From: Aquisphaera giovannonii
GTDB taxonomy: Bacteria; Planctomycetota; Planctomycetia; Isosphaerales; Isosphaeraceae
Reading direction: 5' to 3'
Assembly: GCF_008087625.1 (NCBI RefSeq)
Contig: NZ_CP042997.1
Location: forward strand, 930,001-994,000
DNA length: 64,000 nucleotides
Position numbers and translations under genes: made by a program. Below the pieces are notes generated by a model that saw only the letters and a program-made list of their open reading frames with translations, made no database searches and was not told where the DNA came from. This document shows positions 45,801-53,142 of the stretch, piece by piece (the first letter of the stretch is position 1; every line of letters begins with the position of its first letter).

Positions 45801-47587
45801 GAGGCCCCCACGCCGACGCTCGCGCCGCCGACGACCTTCGGCAGGGCGGAGGTGGGGCTGGACGTGGTCGACTGCGCGGTCAGCGTCAGGTCCGCCCCGT
45901 GCAGGTTCACGGCCGCGCCCGGCTCGATGATCGCCCTGGCGGCGACGGTCGTCGCGTCGATGGCCAGCGCCCCGGCCACGCCGATCGCCGCGGCCGAGGG
46001 GCCCGATGTGGCCGAGACGGAGTACCGGCTCGCCGGCGTCACGCCGTTGACCGTCGCCGGCATCAGGCCGCTGACGTTCACCGCCGGGGCGGTCACGCTC
46101 GCCGTGCCGCCGAGGGAGGCCAGGTCGTCCGCCGTCGTCTTGCCGATGGCCACCGCGGCGCCCACGCCCGTGCCCGCCGCCCCGGTCGTCGGCGAGGCGT
46201 CCGCCGTCGTGGTCGGGTGCTGGGATGCGGTGGCGGCGATCGCGAGCGGGGCCGCCGTGGACGTCAGCGTGCCGCCGATCACCCGCGCCTTCGTGTCCCC
46301 CTTCAGGCTGGTCACGGCCACCGCGCCGGCGACGGTCACGCTGCCGTCGGGCGTCTTCGCGCCGTAGGTGGTGAGGGCCTGCTGCCCCCTCGTCGGGCCG
46401 GGGCTGCCCGCCGCGGCCCCGCCCTGCGTGGACCGAGCGTACGTCGTCACGGTGCGGTTGCTGGTCGCCGACACGCTCACGCCGGCCGCGTTCAGCGTGC
46501 CCCCGCTCACCGTCGCGGAGGTGTCGCCGGACAGGGCCGTGACCGCCACGGCGCCCCCCGCGGCGGTCTTGGCGAAGGTCCCCAGGGTGCCGTCGGCGTT
46601 CGTCGTGAGGTTGACCGTATTCGTGCTGGCGATCGTCGCCTTGCCCGAGGGCGCCGAGAGCGTCCCGCCGGAGATCGCCACGGTGGCCGCGCTGGCGACC
46701 GTCGAGGTGGACGACGCCGCGTCGGCCTTGGTCGTGCCCGCCGCCGCCGGCGCGGCGGCCAGCGCGACGTTGACGCTCGAGCTCGCCGTGATGTTCAGGT
46801 CCGCCGAGGCCGTCAGCGTGCCGCCGCTGACCTGAACGCTGGCACCCGAGCTCGACGTCACCAGCCCGACCCCCACCAGGCCGCCGAAGAGGGAGGAGGC
46901 CTGGCTGTTCACGCCCACGGTCGATTGCGCGGCGAGCGTGATGCTGCGGCCGGTCAGCGCACCCCCCGTCATCGTGATGCCGGCCGTCGCGTTGGCCGCG
47001 ATCGTCCCCGCCGGCCCGACCGCGCCGGCGGACTGCTGGACGGCCGAGAGCGTGATGTCCTGGGCCGCCTTGAGCGTCCCGGCGACCGAGATTGGGGCGT
47101 CGCTCGTTAGCGCGAACGACGTCGGCTGGTAGGCCGCCCCCGACCCCGCGACGGCCACCTTGTCGGCGACGCCGCCCGCGGGCAGCCCCCCCTTGAAGAC
47201 CACGCTGATGGGCTCCGCCGTGCCGACTCCCGCGTAGCTGAGGTCGATCGTGAGGGAGTCGCTCGCCTTGTCGGCGCCGGTGACCTGGACCTTCACGTCC
47301 TGGGTGAGCGCGGCCTGCTGGATCACCGTGGCGTGGGCGTTGTCGTAGAGCTGGAGGTTGGCCACCCCCCCGACGGAGGCCACGCGGAGGACGAGGTTCG
47401 ATCCCGCCGCCGGGGCCGTGTAGTTGAGGAAGGCCGTCAGCGCGAGACGCTGCTCCAGCTCCTCCATGAGCGGCAGGTGGAGCCTCCTCGCCGGATGCTT
47501 CCCGGCCCGGACCGCCCGCCTCGACGGACGTCCGCGGCGATCCGCCATCCTGCCGTACCCGGCCCGCCCCGCCTTGTCGCTCGCCAT
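33863..47587 (-). CDS. Giant repeat-built surface protein (4574 aa)
   Basis: One uninterrupted frame of 13.7 kb. The N-terminus is basic and holds LMEELEQRLALTAF (about 40-53), a variant of the LE-x-R-x-L motif of planctomycete surface proteins. Most of the rest is Ala/Gly/Thr/Val/Ser-rich beta-repeat sequence with almost no Cys or Trp, as in long adhesins. Two super-repeats are visible: about 360 aa (roughly 43.0-45.3 kb) and 222 aa (38.2-40.9 kb). Then four HG.x.GD.V.Y units (36.2-37.2 kb) and a Tyr-rich unique C-terminal part of about 330 aa, perhaps an anchoring or export domain. The start ATG has GAGAGG upstream. Likely role: cell-surface filament or adhesin. Function is not shown. Confidence 0.85.
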   Translation of the reverse strand: MASDKAGRAGYGRMADRRGRPSRRAVRAGKHPARRLHLPLMEELEQRLALTAFLNYTAPAAGSNLVLRVASVGGVANLQLYDNAHATVIQQAALTQDVKVQVTGADKASDSLTIDLSYAGVGTAEPISVVFKGGLPAGGVADKVAVAGSGAAYQPTSFALTSDAPISVAGTLKAAQDITLSAVQQSAGAVGPAGTIAANATAGITMTGGALTGRSITLAAQSTVGVNSQASSLFGGLVGVGLVTSSSGASVQVSGGTLTASADLNITASSSVNVALAAAPAAAGTTKADAASSTSTVASAATVAISGGTLSAPSGKATIASTNTVNLTTNADGTLGTFAKTAAGGAVAVTALSGDTSATVSGGTLNAAGVSVSATSNRTVTTYARSTQGGAAAGSPGPTRGQQALTTYGAKTPDGSVTVAGAVAVTSLKGDTKARVIGGTLTSTAAPLAIAATASQHPTTTADASPTTGAAGTGVGAAVAIGKTTADDLASLGGTASVTAPAVNVSGLMPATVNGVTPASRYSVSATSGPSAAAIGVAGALAIDATTVAARAIIEPGAAVNLHGADLTLTAQSTTSSPTSALPKVVGGASVGVGASVAMDAPDVSSRAAVEKNAAIAGARSLTLSATGNHTATASSLAGAAGGTAVAGALSLDVPSGDTQAIVDTGPALALTGGLSLAASRTTTATTNVDSATATSGVAVGASTAVTIADETAAATIGRSVTTGPAAVTIQATGQGTAATTALASTAGAKPGTTAVNTLLGNLATFASGQGWTPGTVAIPKAATPDGQLGVAAAIAVNLASLDASAGLLAGAVLQAGGALTIQATSTGADAATAKALAVNSTTNVAGAVAINASSPTAEATVAGKATATAATITATANGQTTVTANSGQGSTAVGVAGALALDLPSASSYAAIAAGGGVTLNGPATADVVVQATTNVSGDVATADGKAAGFAKTGVGASVAIDVAANGAKAEVSGAVTSPDQVTVAATGNYATSALAAAGAAGGTAVAPALALATSHNVTMALVGAAAVIGAGGQVLVRARHRGKTSSQGRGDTAGSAVAVGAALGVGIGLDDDEATIAGKVTKASSVTVEADLGETGTAQGLAGAKGAASGGTGINGIIGKAVAFGKSSGWLPATVAVPTATTPSGDLALAAAAAANVDLTTGGATLAATGSVTTTGPLVVHTLSNLDDSATADGRPANGSTAGVGAALAVNVARPSVAASLAGTAAASAITVEAAMGSNGVYTFQANATSGAGTAATGVAGALAVNVGASQATAAVRDGAKLTIAGGGLLVHSADATKDLSTALAKPSGATVVGLGASVALNASANQSRASIGSATITGEKDLTADADGTHAVTTSSNSGASVPSAAAAAAIAVGFAGNQTVAEVLAGPAALTIPGTLTIHATDAATLTTTADGKAAGSGVGVGAAIAAGIDREVTTAQLVRSATVNAIVLQADETSPAVTTANAGAAGGKDLGKSLGDFVNSAIALADPNAGKPGQVKLPLVGDTLTAIQDQIGVKLPPLSASAAVAVSGMLPQTLAQIGANAALTSATPVSIRTNVSDNPVSTADGGATGSAVAAHLSLAANYAGGSNTVAVGNGASITAPSISLAAGGAGSQSLTARASAGAGSVASAAAAAAINAGAPSSPDTIQVTVGAGSKLTATAGDINLTAASDVTSTTLAGGSTLGLAAGAGASIAGSFLQEMTNVAVAGQLEASKGNVTINATGRNTLQGGAAAGSVAAGTVDAAVRADVLSRTVQAHLDAGASVHAYGDVTINAGTTDVPLSLAGGLGLGAATLSAAATGVALNEHTWAFAKGATVRADGNVIVSARSTSSYAPLAGTGALGLIGAVNVSGALFYKSADTRAYVSGGSVDALALRGLATVPTDAGPGSAPTTRQVRGVSVAATNYDEFKPLAGAIGAAGIVAVQGSGIATVVDNHVVADIDAGAKVNQNDAGAAASQLVNVLSRDDTVFRGIAGDVGAALGVGVSATFDFALLSKDTEAYLGAGAIVASNSSVEVRASSTDDLNSFSGTLNLGGLVSVAAAGSMHIIQDRTQAHTDAGAQITAPGSVVVVANSVSDDDVIAVVGSLGAVSGQGMYSLTDIGGATFSAIKVGSVSVGGTPGLTSAAVDSTVTAPSLTVTATSTNTPSAESVLVGAGAITATAANPTARTSLQTSASLGSSANVKVTTLTGPHASSTNTATAFDLHLNAGAITGAALLPVADAGGSTRAFVAEGAHLAASGLTVQADAANKAVVTPFLISAGGISGAYSNPKASTSHDVEAYVGPAYDQAPNGGLSGSINVGAGNVAIIAISPSNTATINEVTAQAGALTLSYMHPQATVGGSTRAHLGGTFGITAAAVNVAGTSSNAATSNVISVDVAAATGVGNTQGAFTNHATEAGVGARAALALNGTLSIKAGSTNAATAGEANILANFGGVQYAKAEANAGGSTRADVQEGATIKAAGLSVLANASNTAAANSFTAALSAFNVAIAQPTAQTSHVVEAYIGPDTGKATNAGLSGSINVGSTAIAVHATTDRNEATVQQVAIKLGTISVSVEQPRVIAGGATTAHVGGKYGITASTVDVLASSPDNLATGNAVSVVAATAKVGVADKAAATSHATDAYAAAGSSLAISGLLSLHSTSVNTAKSGGAAIAISGVDVAVVKSEADAGGSTTASVREGASVTAKGLDLSAVSSNTAEANPVNFGVAAVKVAVAHPIAKTSHTTEVYVGPAGYADPTAGLSGNIAVGSGAVTATASSTNKATVDSFDVGVSGVAVSILHPEVTAGGATLSHLGGTFGISAGKVNFLASSASTATANAVSVELSGVSVTDAIKSAATAHTTAAFVGRKSNVTVSGAPLGLDAEAINTATAGGLTVNLAAVPVALVQPSANAGGVTWAYVGEGTSLKAPALNATANAANTANAAVTMALAGAVTVATIKPTAATTDDVQVFVGPAAGVAPDAGLSGSIALSGAANLTATSNDTAQVSGTNIAVGAVNVRTVRPSINAGGSTLAHLGGNFKINASAVNVTASAPAVVATTKTFSLDIGAVNSAVGSNPVTASHETDSYLSAGAVVTVGGGPLTFRATSNDSASADSTSVSLGVANVASLSAAAVEQGGTRAYAGNGASLTAGNVSFLADSTSRASASQSSVGISLLGSVKLDPSATAQHTVEAYLGAGSSITASGAVAVGATSNQRADASSNGVQGNVLGLADVSPRALVQGGTLAHADGTVDASSLSVTAASAQTSDADAEVISINVAGGGSGHADARAIGTTQARLSTGASFTVTGNALFKATAVPTATATATGGGGGLINGSSLAASTTIGGLTQAFADDKSNIWQAGNLEFDAYSTATGSSRAFSGSGGVFSDGGADARADLNPTTQAFVGKDVLVEYVTGNLTIQAQSIRAEGDATAEVDGGGASFVGASNSTVNSSPTVNAFLGAGSIVYVVGNVLLSASSTAQPTGAVPGDTFDPSKAVNVAADTITFPAHGLVTGDTVTYNPNGSTPVGTPGGALRTGAFGVLVMDANTLMLGAAFNAASANAGDVFSPQAGVDPNLDVIRFATPHRFETGDAVKYDPAGKASIGAGLNAAGTYYVRKVDDFTIQLYATKAAATAAGKTFDPSAAGAVSGSTITLPGHGFANGQAVTYDAPAAALFGSQGVDVSLAADHTIGGNDANANNIYLGTNNGQGAILGHGLLTGERVTYRVEPGMAPIGGLTSGGTYWVIKTSDYTVQLAASYADAIANKPIALTPDKGTAAAAVRHALVPAPISGLVDGRTYYVRNATSSTFQLSATPAGSILALGVGSPADVKGAHAFRAAGIDLSASSGTQSLHIDLSTAPAGNDKLLGPGGVSLRTAAPPPGDGVSSTSAEGGEGGIVASGKPSAHTNASATVNAYDAASSLQVDGNLTILSNATASTTAHGDNSGGGLAFGSSVEAGTSFKDNTSAFLGLDKGNGVIDATGMTVSVGGNLRIASTSSLANTNVSASSDGGGLYSHADAQSNSDFYGTTRAVIGGAASVTARTVSILANLTSARGDLSTDATAGGLFGGTDASTNGTWNPLILAQISGGAAIEADGGLDIKAVTGGVGANQHNHAAFYGIGDADADSNINTNLTTQVKAMAGATLVVGPRTPAAAGLPASYATPLATPSGFPVLALYADASGPSGSRRIDWDADVTFLSGPDPDLEIDSAGNIVRAVNASVNFGQRSGNVNGLISVDSIYNSIRAQALFQSDPSGGTVIATSRPTGPLFTYREAYRTVNITNSSPYALNLNDISPINRSPYNFQNQITLDANDVGAFQFSVKHVFSPTYITVTDYGGTSQAPSDVVVNGTIDNPIGNTQISSYTGSIYSPGGEIIHIAAGPSIASATGQIITDSFSLYAARAVGTYYNYLPIRVVESPDGLRAAGQGSRSVYAQGNVYLELQEYYRYYGGGYIPFYAMAAIDRVFGGGSVTLYLADPVVQTVSPTFNYLVWVYETGAVGSPDLPNPMTVIDHFRPGTAGSSPTVYPMGVFGTTTSNANIGVYYNFGTSNDSSSGIVSGGDISITCDTFQFVAGLGYYHLGPNGKLYVSNFFYNYMTAR
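36240..37170 (-). repeat. Four HG-x-x-x-GD-x-V-x-Y coding units inside the giant gene
   Basis: Four units with the patterns HGLVTGDTVTY, HRFETGDAVKY, HGFANGQAVTY and HGLLTGERVTY, each followed by a Gly-rich turn and a TYYV/TYWV...T.QL strand. They differ clearly from the surrounding beta-repeats and may form a separate domain. Confidence 0.6.
38216..40883 (-). repeat. 222-codon super-repeat in the giant gene
   Basis: The EG landmark codon of the module STRA.V.EGA.L recurs at 40883, 40217, 39548, 38882 and 38216: steps of 666, 669, 666 and 666 nt. Each super-repeat joins an EG module, a YVGP...GLSGSI.VG module and an HLGG.FGI.A..VNV.AS module. The last copy is diverged. Confidence 0.85.
43079..45250 (-). 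repeat. ~360-codon super-repeat in the giant gene
   Basis: Landmarks GWTPGTVAIP, GWLPATVAVP and the diverged GKPGQVKLPL lie 1080 and 1089 nt apart (45248, 44168, 43079). Each is followed by a G/D-rich turn and an AAAIAVN-like strand. This is a second repeat family with a different length from the 222-codon one. Confidence 0.7.
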
Positions 47588-48180
47588 GGTGTGCCTCTCA
47601 GTTTAATTCCTGCGCATGCCCCGTGCGCAGCGTCCCCGCATGGGCCGCCTTGCGGCCACCGGGTGCTCCGTCTCTGCATCGGATTAGGGGTCCCGCCACG
47701 CGGGAGTGCATTCGTGCTGCGGCCGATTCCGTCCTGATGGATGCGATCGCGATCAGCTTCCGTCCCGTTTGTCCGAATCATCCTCCAAAAAAGAGTGACC
47801 CAAACCGAAGTCGAGCGGGACAGTCCCCTCCGAAAATGCGCGGGAAGGCGAGTCGTCCTGCCCGGTGGGGGCCTCGCGGGATCGTGAGCCTGAGCCGCGG
47901 TCACGGCGGGGGCCGCGGCCCGGCGTCTGCAAGGCACGAGGCCGCCCCGGGCAGATTCGCCTTCGATGGTGGCCTCCTCCGAAGCGGGCCCGGCGGAGCG
48001 TGCCTAGGAGGCGACCGGGCTTGACGGGGGATTCCCTTCCGTCTCTCATGGCCGGCTGCCGATGAGGGATCGTAGCCCGCCGCCGCGCGCCCGGCGGGAG
48101 GATCGCCGCGGGGGGCTTGCCTCGCGGTGGCGTCGGCAGTCAGGCCTGGACGGGTCGGGATGACCCGGGAGCATCATATC
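47588..48180. other. Divergent intergenic region
   Basis: 593 nt between the giant gene (leftward) and the AsmA-like gene (rightward). No coding frame is credible. It should hold both promoters; on the minus strand TTGGGT and TGATTC are 17 nt apart but are too weak to call. Confidence 0.35.
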
Positions 48181-51100
48181 ATGGACGACACGGGTGCCCG
48201 GGGCGGCTCCGAGGGATCGAAGCAGAAGCCGAAGCGGCCCTGGCGGCGGCGATTGTGCCTCGCCGCGCTGCTGCTCGTGGCGGCCGGCGGGCTGCTCCTC
48301 TGGGCCCTGCCGTGGATGGCGGGGCTCTCGCCGTCGCGTCTGGCGATCGTCGCGAGGGTGAACCGGGCCCTGGCGCCCAGCCGGGTGGAGGTCGGCGGGC
48401 TCTCGATCTCCTGGTTCGGGACGATCCGGGCCACGGGGCTCTCGCTCACGGACAAGGACGGCAAGGTGATCGTCACCGCCGAGGGCGCGGAGCTCGACCG
48501 GGGCCTCGCGGCGCTGCTGATCGACCCGTCGCGGCTCGGCACGATCACGGTGGACGGGGCGAAGGCCGACATCGAGCGCCGGGCCGACGGCTCGATCGAC
48601 CTGGTGGACGCCCTCACGCCGCCGCGCCCCGCGGAGAAGACTCCGCCGCCCCGGGGTGAGGGGAAGCCGCTGGACCTGACGCTGAAGATCGTCCGCAGCG
48701 CGGTCGTGGTCCGCTCCCCGGAGCTCGTCGAGCCGATCACGGCGGGCCAGGCCGAGGTCACGGTCCGGCTGCCGGCCGCCGCCGACAAGAAGCTCGGCTG
48801 GCAGGTCCGGCTGGCGACCCCGCCCGGCGGCATCGCGGAGCAGACGCTCGCGGTCGACGGCGAGTTCGACCATCGCGCCGAGGGCTCGCCGGACACCGCG
48901 GTCCGGATCGCGGGGAAGGACTGGCCGCTCGCGATCGCCGCCGGGGGGCTCGTCACGCGAGGGCGGCTCGACGGCGAGATCCGGGCCGGCCGTTCGGCGG
49001 GCCGCTGGGGGGCGTCGGGCGAGGCGGACGTGCTGGGCCTCGACGTCGACGGCCCGGCGCTGGCCGGCGACCGGCTGAAGCTCGACGCGGTCAAGGGCTC
49101 CTGGGACCTGGCGCAGGACGGCGGGGCGTGGGCGATCCGGAAGCTCGCGGTCGATTGCCCGGTCGGCTCCCTCGGGGCCGCCGCGACCGTCGGCGGGGAC
49201 CCCGCCAAGGGGGCCGACGCCCACCTGGAGGGGCGGATCGACCTCGCGGCGCTCGCGAGGCTGATCCCCCGGGCGCTCCGGCTCCGCGAGGGCATCGCGC
49301 TGGACCGCGGCGAGGCCCGCGTCGTCCTGGACCTTAAGACGGCGGGCGACGCGCAGGAGGCCTCGCTGGAGGCGAACGTCTCCGACCTGGCGGGCCGGGA
49401 GGGGGCCCGGGTGTTCACGCTCGGCGCGCCGGCGACGCTCGTCGCCCGCGGACGGCGTTCGGCGGCGGGGCTGACCGTGGACGCGCTCGAGCTGAAGTCC
49501 GCCTTCGCGTCCCTCAAGGGCTCCGGCGACCCGGGGAGCGGGATCAAGGTGTCCGGGACGTTCGACCTGGCCGCGGTGCAGGCCCAGTTCCGCGAGCTGA
49601 TCGACTTCGGCGGCGTTGCCCTGGCCGGCCGGGGCGGCCTGGCGGCGGACTATCGCCGCGAGAAGTCCGCGTTCATCGGCCGCGGCGTGCTGGAGGTCCG
49701 CGGGCTCGACCTCGCCGGGCTGGCCGCGTCGCCGTACTCCCGGGAGGTCCTCCGGCTCGAGGTCGACGCCACCGGCCCGGCGGACCCGGCCGGCCTGCCG
49801 GCGTCCTGGGCGGAGCTCCGGGCCAAGTTCCAGACGCCCCGCGAGGTGGCCTCCCTCGCCGCGACCTCGCGGGACGGCGCGGTGGCCTGGAAGGGCGCGG
49901 CCTCGCTCCCGGTGGCCCTCGCGACGCGGAGCGGCCGGGCCGGGGCCGAGTCCTCCGGCCGATGGACAACCGCGGCGGCGACGGCGCCCGGCCGGGGCGT
50001 GATCGAGGTGGACGAGCTCCGCCTGAACGCCCGCCCGGACGACCCGGCGCTCGCCGCCGACGGGCTCCTGCTGGCCTCCGTCCGCGGCCGGCTGGACCTC
50101 GACGCCGACGAGCTGACGGTCGCCCCCCTGCCCCCTCGCCCCGGCGAGAAGACCCCGCTGGAGCTGGCCGGCAACGGCCTCAAGCTCCGCGGCCTGCTGA
50201 AGAACCCCTCGGCGCCGGAGTCCGCCGACGTGGAGGTCCGGGGCGACCTCGCGGCCATCGACCGGGCCCTCGCCATCTGGACGGGGCAGGCCGGCTCCGG
50301 GCTGGCCGGCCCGGCCGCGGCCCGGATCATCGCCGAGCCCGACGGCGGCCGGCTCAAGCTGCGACTCGCCGCGAAGGCCCCCGCCGCGCTCGGGGGCAAG
50401 GCCGTGGACCTGGCCTTCCGCGGGGCCTACGAAGCGGCGACCGACCGGCTGGATTGCCAGTCGCTGACGGCCGTCACCCCCTATGCCCGGGTCGACGCCT
50501 CCGGCCAGGTCGTCGAGGCGACCGCCCGCCGCGTCGCCGACCTCTCCGGCACGCTCGCCCCGGACTGGCAGGCCCTGACCGCGATCGTGGAGCAGGCCGT
50601 CGAGGCCGAGGCCAGGCTCGAGGGCAGGCCGCGTGGCTTCCGCGTCAAGGGCCCGCTCTCCGGCGGCTCCCTGGCCGCGATCGTCAAGGGGCTGGAGGAG
50701 GCGGAGCTCGGCGTGGACCTCACCTCGGCCGACGTCTTCGGCCTGGCTCTCGGCGAGGCCCCCGTCGTGGTCCGCTGCAAGGGGGGCGTGCTCGCCGTCG
50801 ATCGCATCCAGACGACCCTGAACGAGGGCCGCGTGGACCTGCGCCCGGGCCTCACCGTCGACGACGCCCAGGGGATCGCCGTCCTCCTCGGCGAGGGCTC
50901 CGCGCTCTCGGGGGTGAAGGTCAATGACGAGGTCTCCCGCCGGGTGCTCAGCTACGTGGCGCCGGTGCTCGACCGGGCGACGCACGTGAGCGGGACGATC
51001 GCGGCCGACATGAAGGGCGAGATCCCGATCACCGGCCCGCCGAGCCGGACGACCACGCTGAACGGCCACCTCGCGTTCCAGGACGTGGTCTTCGCCCCCG

Positions 51101-51633
51101 GCCCGGCCGCGGCCGAGGTCCTCTCGGTGGTCGGCCGCAGGGCCCAGGAGGGCATCCGCATGCAGCAGCCGGTCCAGCTCTCGATCGCCAACCGGCGGGT
51201 GATCCAGGAGGGGCTGAAGGTCACCGTCCGCCAGGGCGTGGACGTCGGCCTGAAGGGCTCGGTGGGCTTCGACCAGACGCTGGAGCTGAAGGCCACCGTC
51301 CCCATCACGAAGGCCATGCTCGGCTCGCAGGCCCCCGCGCAGCTCGGCGACGCCCTCCGCGGCAACGACATCACCATCCCGATCGGCGGCACCGTCTCCC
51401 ACCCGACGGTCGACCGCAGGGCCCTCCGCGTGGCCCTCGGCAACCTCTCCAAGGGGGCCGTCCGGCAGGGCCTCCAGAAGGAGGCCTCGAAGCTCCTCGA
51501 CCGCCTGGGCCCTCCCCCGGCCGCCGGCCCCGGCACGCCCCCGGGGGCGAGGCGCCCGAGGTCCAAGGCCGATGCCCTCGAGGGCCTGGAGGACCAGCTC
51601 CTGAGGCGCGTCCTCCCCGGCGGCAAGCCCTGA
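48181..51633 (+). CDS. AsmA/TamB-like envelope protein
   Basis: 1150 aa from the ATG at 48181 (GGGAG about 9 nt upstream; starts at 48127 or 48160 are possible). A basic N-terminus and one membrane segment (about 25-43) are followed by a long beta-rich extracytoplasmic region: LSISWFGTIRATGLSL near the start and, at the end, the AsmA-like block GTIAADMKGEIPITG, LNGHLAFQDVVF, KGSVGFDQTLELKATVPI, IPIGGTVSHPTVDR. The family carries lipids between membranes or supports outer-membrane assembly. It is divergent from the giant surface-protein gene, so a role in building the envelope in which that protein sits is possible but not shown. Confidence 0.75.
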   Translation: MDDTGARGGSEGSKQKPKRPWRRRLCLAALLLVAAGGLLLWALPWMAGLSPSRLAIVARVNRALAPSRVEVGGLSISWFGTIRATGLSLTDKDGKVIVTAEGAELDRGLAALLIDPSRLGTITVDGAKADIERRADGSIDLVDALTPPRPAEKTPPPRGEGKPLDLTLKIVRSAVVVRSPELVEPITAGQAEVTVRLPAAADKKLGWQVRLATPPGGIAEQTLAVDGEFDHRAEGSPDTAVRIAGKDWPLAIAAGGLVTRGRLDGEIRAGRSAGRWGASGEADVLGLDVDGPALAGDRLKLDAVKGSWDLAQDGGAWAIRKLAVDCPVGSLGAAATVGGDPAKGADAHLEGRIDLAALARLIPRALRLREGIALDRGEARVVLDLKTAGDAQEASLEANVSDLAGREGARVFTLGAPATLVARGRRSAAGLTVDALELKSAFASLKGSGDPGSGIKVSGTFDLAAVQAQFRELIDFGGVALAGRGGLAADYRREKSAFIGRGVLEVRGLDLAGLAASPYSREVLRLEVDATGPADPAGLPASWAELRAKFQTPREVASLAATSRDGAVAWKGAASLPVALATRSGRAGAESSGRWTTAAATAPGRGVIEVDELRLNARPDDPALAADGLLLASVRGRLDLDADELTVAPLPPRPGEKTPLELAGNGLKLRGLLKNPSAPESADVEVRGDLAAIDRALAIWTGQAGSGLAGPAAARIIAEPDGGRLKLRLAAKAPAALGGKAVDLAFRGAYEAATDRLDCQSLTAVTPYARVDASGQVVEATARRVADLSGTLAPDWQALTAIVEQAVEAEARLEGRPRGFRVKGPLSGGSLAAIVKGLEEAELGVDLTSADVFGLALGEAPVVVRCKGGVLAVDRIQTTLNEGRVDLRPGLTVDDAQGIAVLLGEGSALSGVKVNDEVSRRVLSYVAPVLDRATHVSGTIAADMKGEIPITGPPSRTTTLNGHLAFQDVVFAPGPAAAEVLSVVGRRAQEGIRMQQPVQLSIANRRVIQEGLKVTVRQGVDVGLKGSVGFDQTLELKATVPITKAMLGSQAPAQLGDALRGNDITIPIGGTVSHPTVDRRALRVALGNLSKGAVRQGLQKEASKLLDRLGPPPAAGPGTPPGARRPRSKADALEGLEDQLLRRVLPGGKP

Positions 51634-52697
51634 CCCGCGCCCCCGCGCGTTCCCGAGACCAGGACTGGCGGGATGGGGCACTCGCGGCCTCTTCGGAACC
51701 GGGGCCTCGCGGCGGCGGGGGTGGCCGGGCCAAGGCTGCCTCCGACCGCCGGCCGCCTCCCGCGCCCTCGGATGCCTCCCGCGTCCGCGTCGTCCTGGGC
51801 CACGCTCCGTGGCTCTGCTCGTCGCGCGGCCTTGCTTCGAAAGATTCGCCGCAAGTCGATCGCGGAGAACACCTTGACCTCGGTTTTCGAACGGCTTCGC
51901 CACCCCATTCGCCGAGGCCTTTCCTCGCCGCTTCGCCCCTCTCCCCGGCCCGGGGCGCCGGGGCGGACTCGCGGGCGACTCCCGGGATCGGCCTGCTCGC
52001 CGGGGGGGCCGACCGCCTCGCGGAGCCTCTCGCGGCTGTGGCGTCGCGGCACCTTGGCTCCTTCGCCCGCTTGCCGGAGCGGGGTGAGGTGCGAGCCTGC
52101 GATCGGGTCGACCTCCTTGACGTGCCCTCGACGCGGGGCTCGTCACGGTCGCGACGGCAGGCGGCGAGGCGCGAAGGCCCGCACCGCCGTCAACCCACCC
52201 TCTCCCGCAGGGCGGGCGAGGGAGAGATCCCTGCTCGTCGGTCTCGGCCGGCGCAACCGAACTGGCCATCGCGACCTCACGTCAACGCCCTTGAAAGCCG
52301 ACGGCGTCCGGCGGCCCGGGATGTCCCCGACCTCACCATGGCCCGGACCCTCCGCGACGATCCGAGAACGGGGACGAACGCGCGGTCTCTCGCAGCTTTT
52401 ACCCAGTACGCTCCCCCCTGGACTTTCTCCGGTTTCATCGGACCGGGGATTTCTCCGGGGGAGTCGTCCCGCGCCGTCGCCACCGTGCCGGCCGGGGCGC
52501 CGGACAGACTGCCGTGCGTCTCGCCCCGTCGCGGGCCGGTTGCCGGAGTTCCAACCCCCGGAAGCCAGGGATACGATTCGGTCCGGCAGGCCCCCGTCCC
52601 CGCAGGTCACCCGCAACGGGCGTCCGGACGGTCGGGTCCTCACGACCAGCAACAGCCTTGAGGCCGCGCGACGCCTCGGGCAGAAAGGGCGGCGTTG
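51634..52697. other. Long non-coding stretch
   Basis: 1064 nt with open frames on both strands that are Arg/Pro/Ser-rich and not protein-like. One imperfect inverted repeat (CCTCTCCCGC ... GCGGGCGAGGGAGAG) lies near 52.2 kb. I see no gene, tRNA or repeat array; it may be decayed sequence. Confidence 0.4.
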
Positions 52698-53045
52698 ATG
52701 GACGCGGACGACTTCCGAGAACTGGCGATCGGCTTCGATGACGTCGAGGAAGGCGCCCACATGGGGGCCGCCGACTTCCGCGTCGGGGGGCGCATCTTCG
52801 CCACGCTCGCCCATGGGCATCTCGGGCTCGGGAACCTGATGCTCTCTCCCGAGCTGCAGCGGTCGCTCATCGCCGAGGCCCCGGACGTTTTCCTCCCCGT
52901 CTCCGGCGGCTGGGGGCGGCAGGGCGCGACCCACATCCGCCTGGCGGAGGCGTCTCCCGAGCAGTTGCTCCACGGGCTCCGGCTCGCCTGGAACCTCCGA
53001 GTCCAGAAGAACGCCCGGTCCGGCAAGCGTAAGGCTCCTCACTGA
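52698..53045 (+). CDS. MmcQ/YjbR-family protein
   Basis: 115 aa. DFRELAIGFDDVEEGAHMGAADFRVGGRIFATL is typical of the YjbR/MmcQ fold, a small alpha/beta protein whose relatives bind DNA or double as stand-alone CyaY-like domains; the cellular role is unclear. The start ATG at 52698 is chosen over a TTG just before it. It stands alone before the cupin gene. Confidence 0.8.
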   Translation: MDADDFRELAIGFDDVEEGAHMGAADFRVGGRIFATLAHGHLGLGNLMLSPELQRSLIAEAPDVFLPVSGGWGRQGATHIRLAEASPEQLLHGLRLAWNLRVQKNARSGKRKAPH

Positions 53046-53142
53046 CCGCGACGCCCGGCGTCGCGTGCCCTGGCTCAAGTCCCGGCCCGCTCTCACCGAT
53101 GATCTTCTCCTCTGATCCCGATCCGTCATCCCGCGAGGTACC

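Noticed and set aside
48046-52269. A 1407-codon open frame on the minus strand over the AsmA-like gene
   Set aside because: Arg/Pro/Gly-rich shadow; the plus strand carries a membrane anchor and AsmA-like blocks.
51673-52698. A 341-codon open frame in the gap after the AsmA-like gene
   Set aside because: Composition is Arg/Ser/Pro-rich, no domain, no ribosome-binding site.
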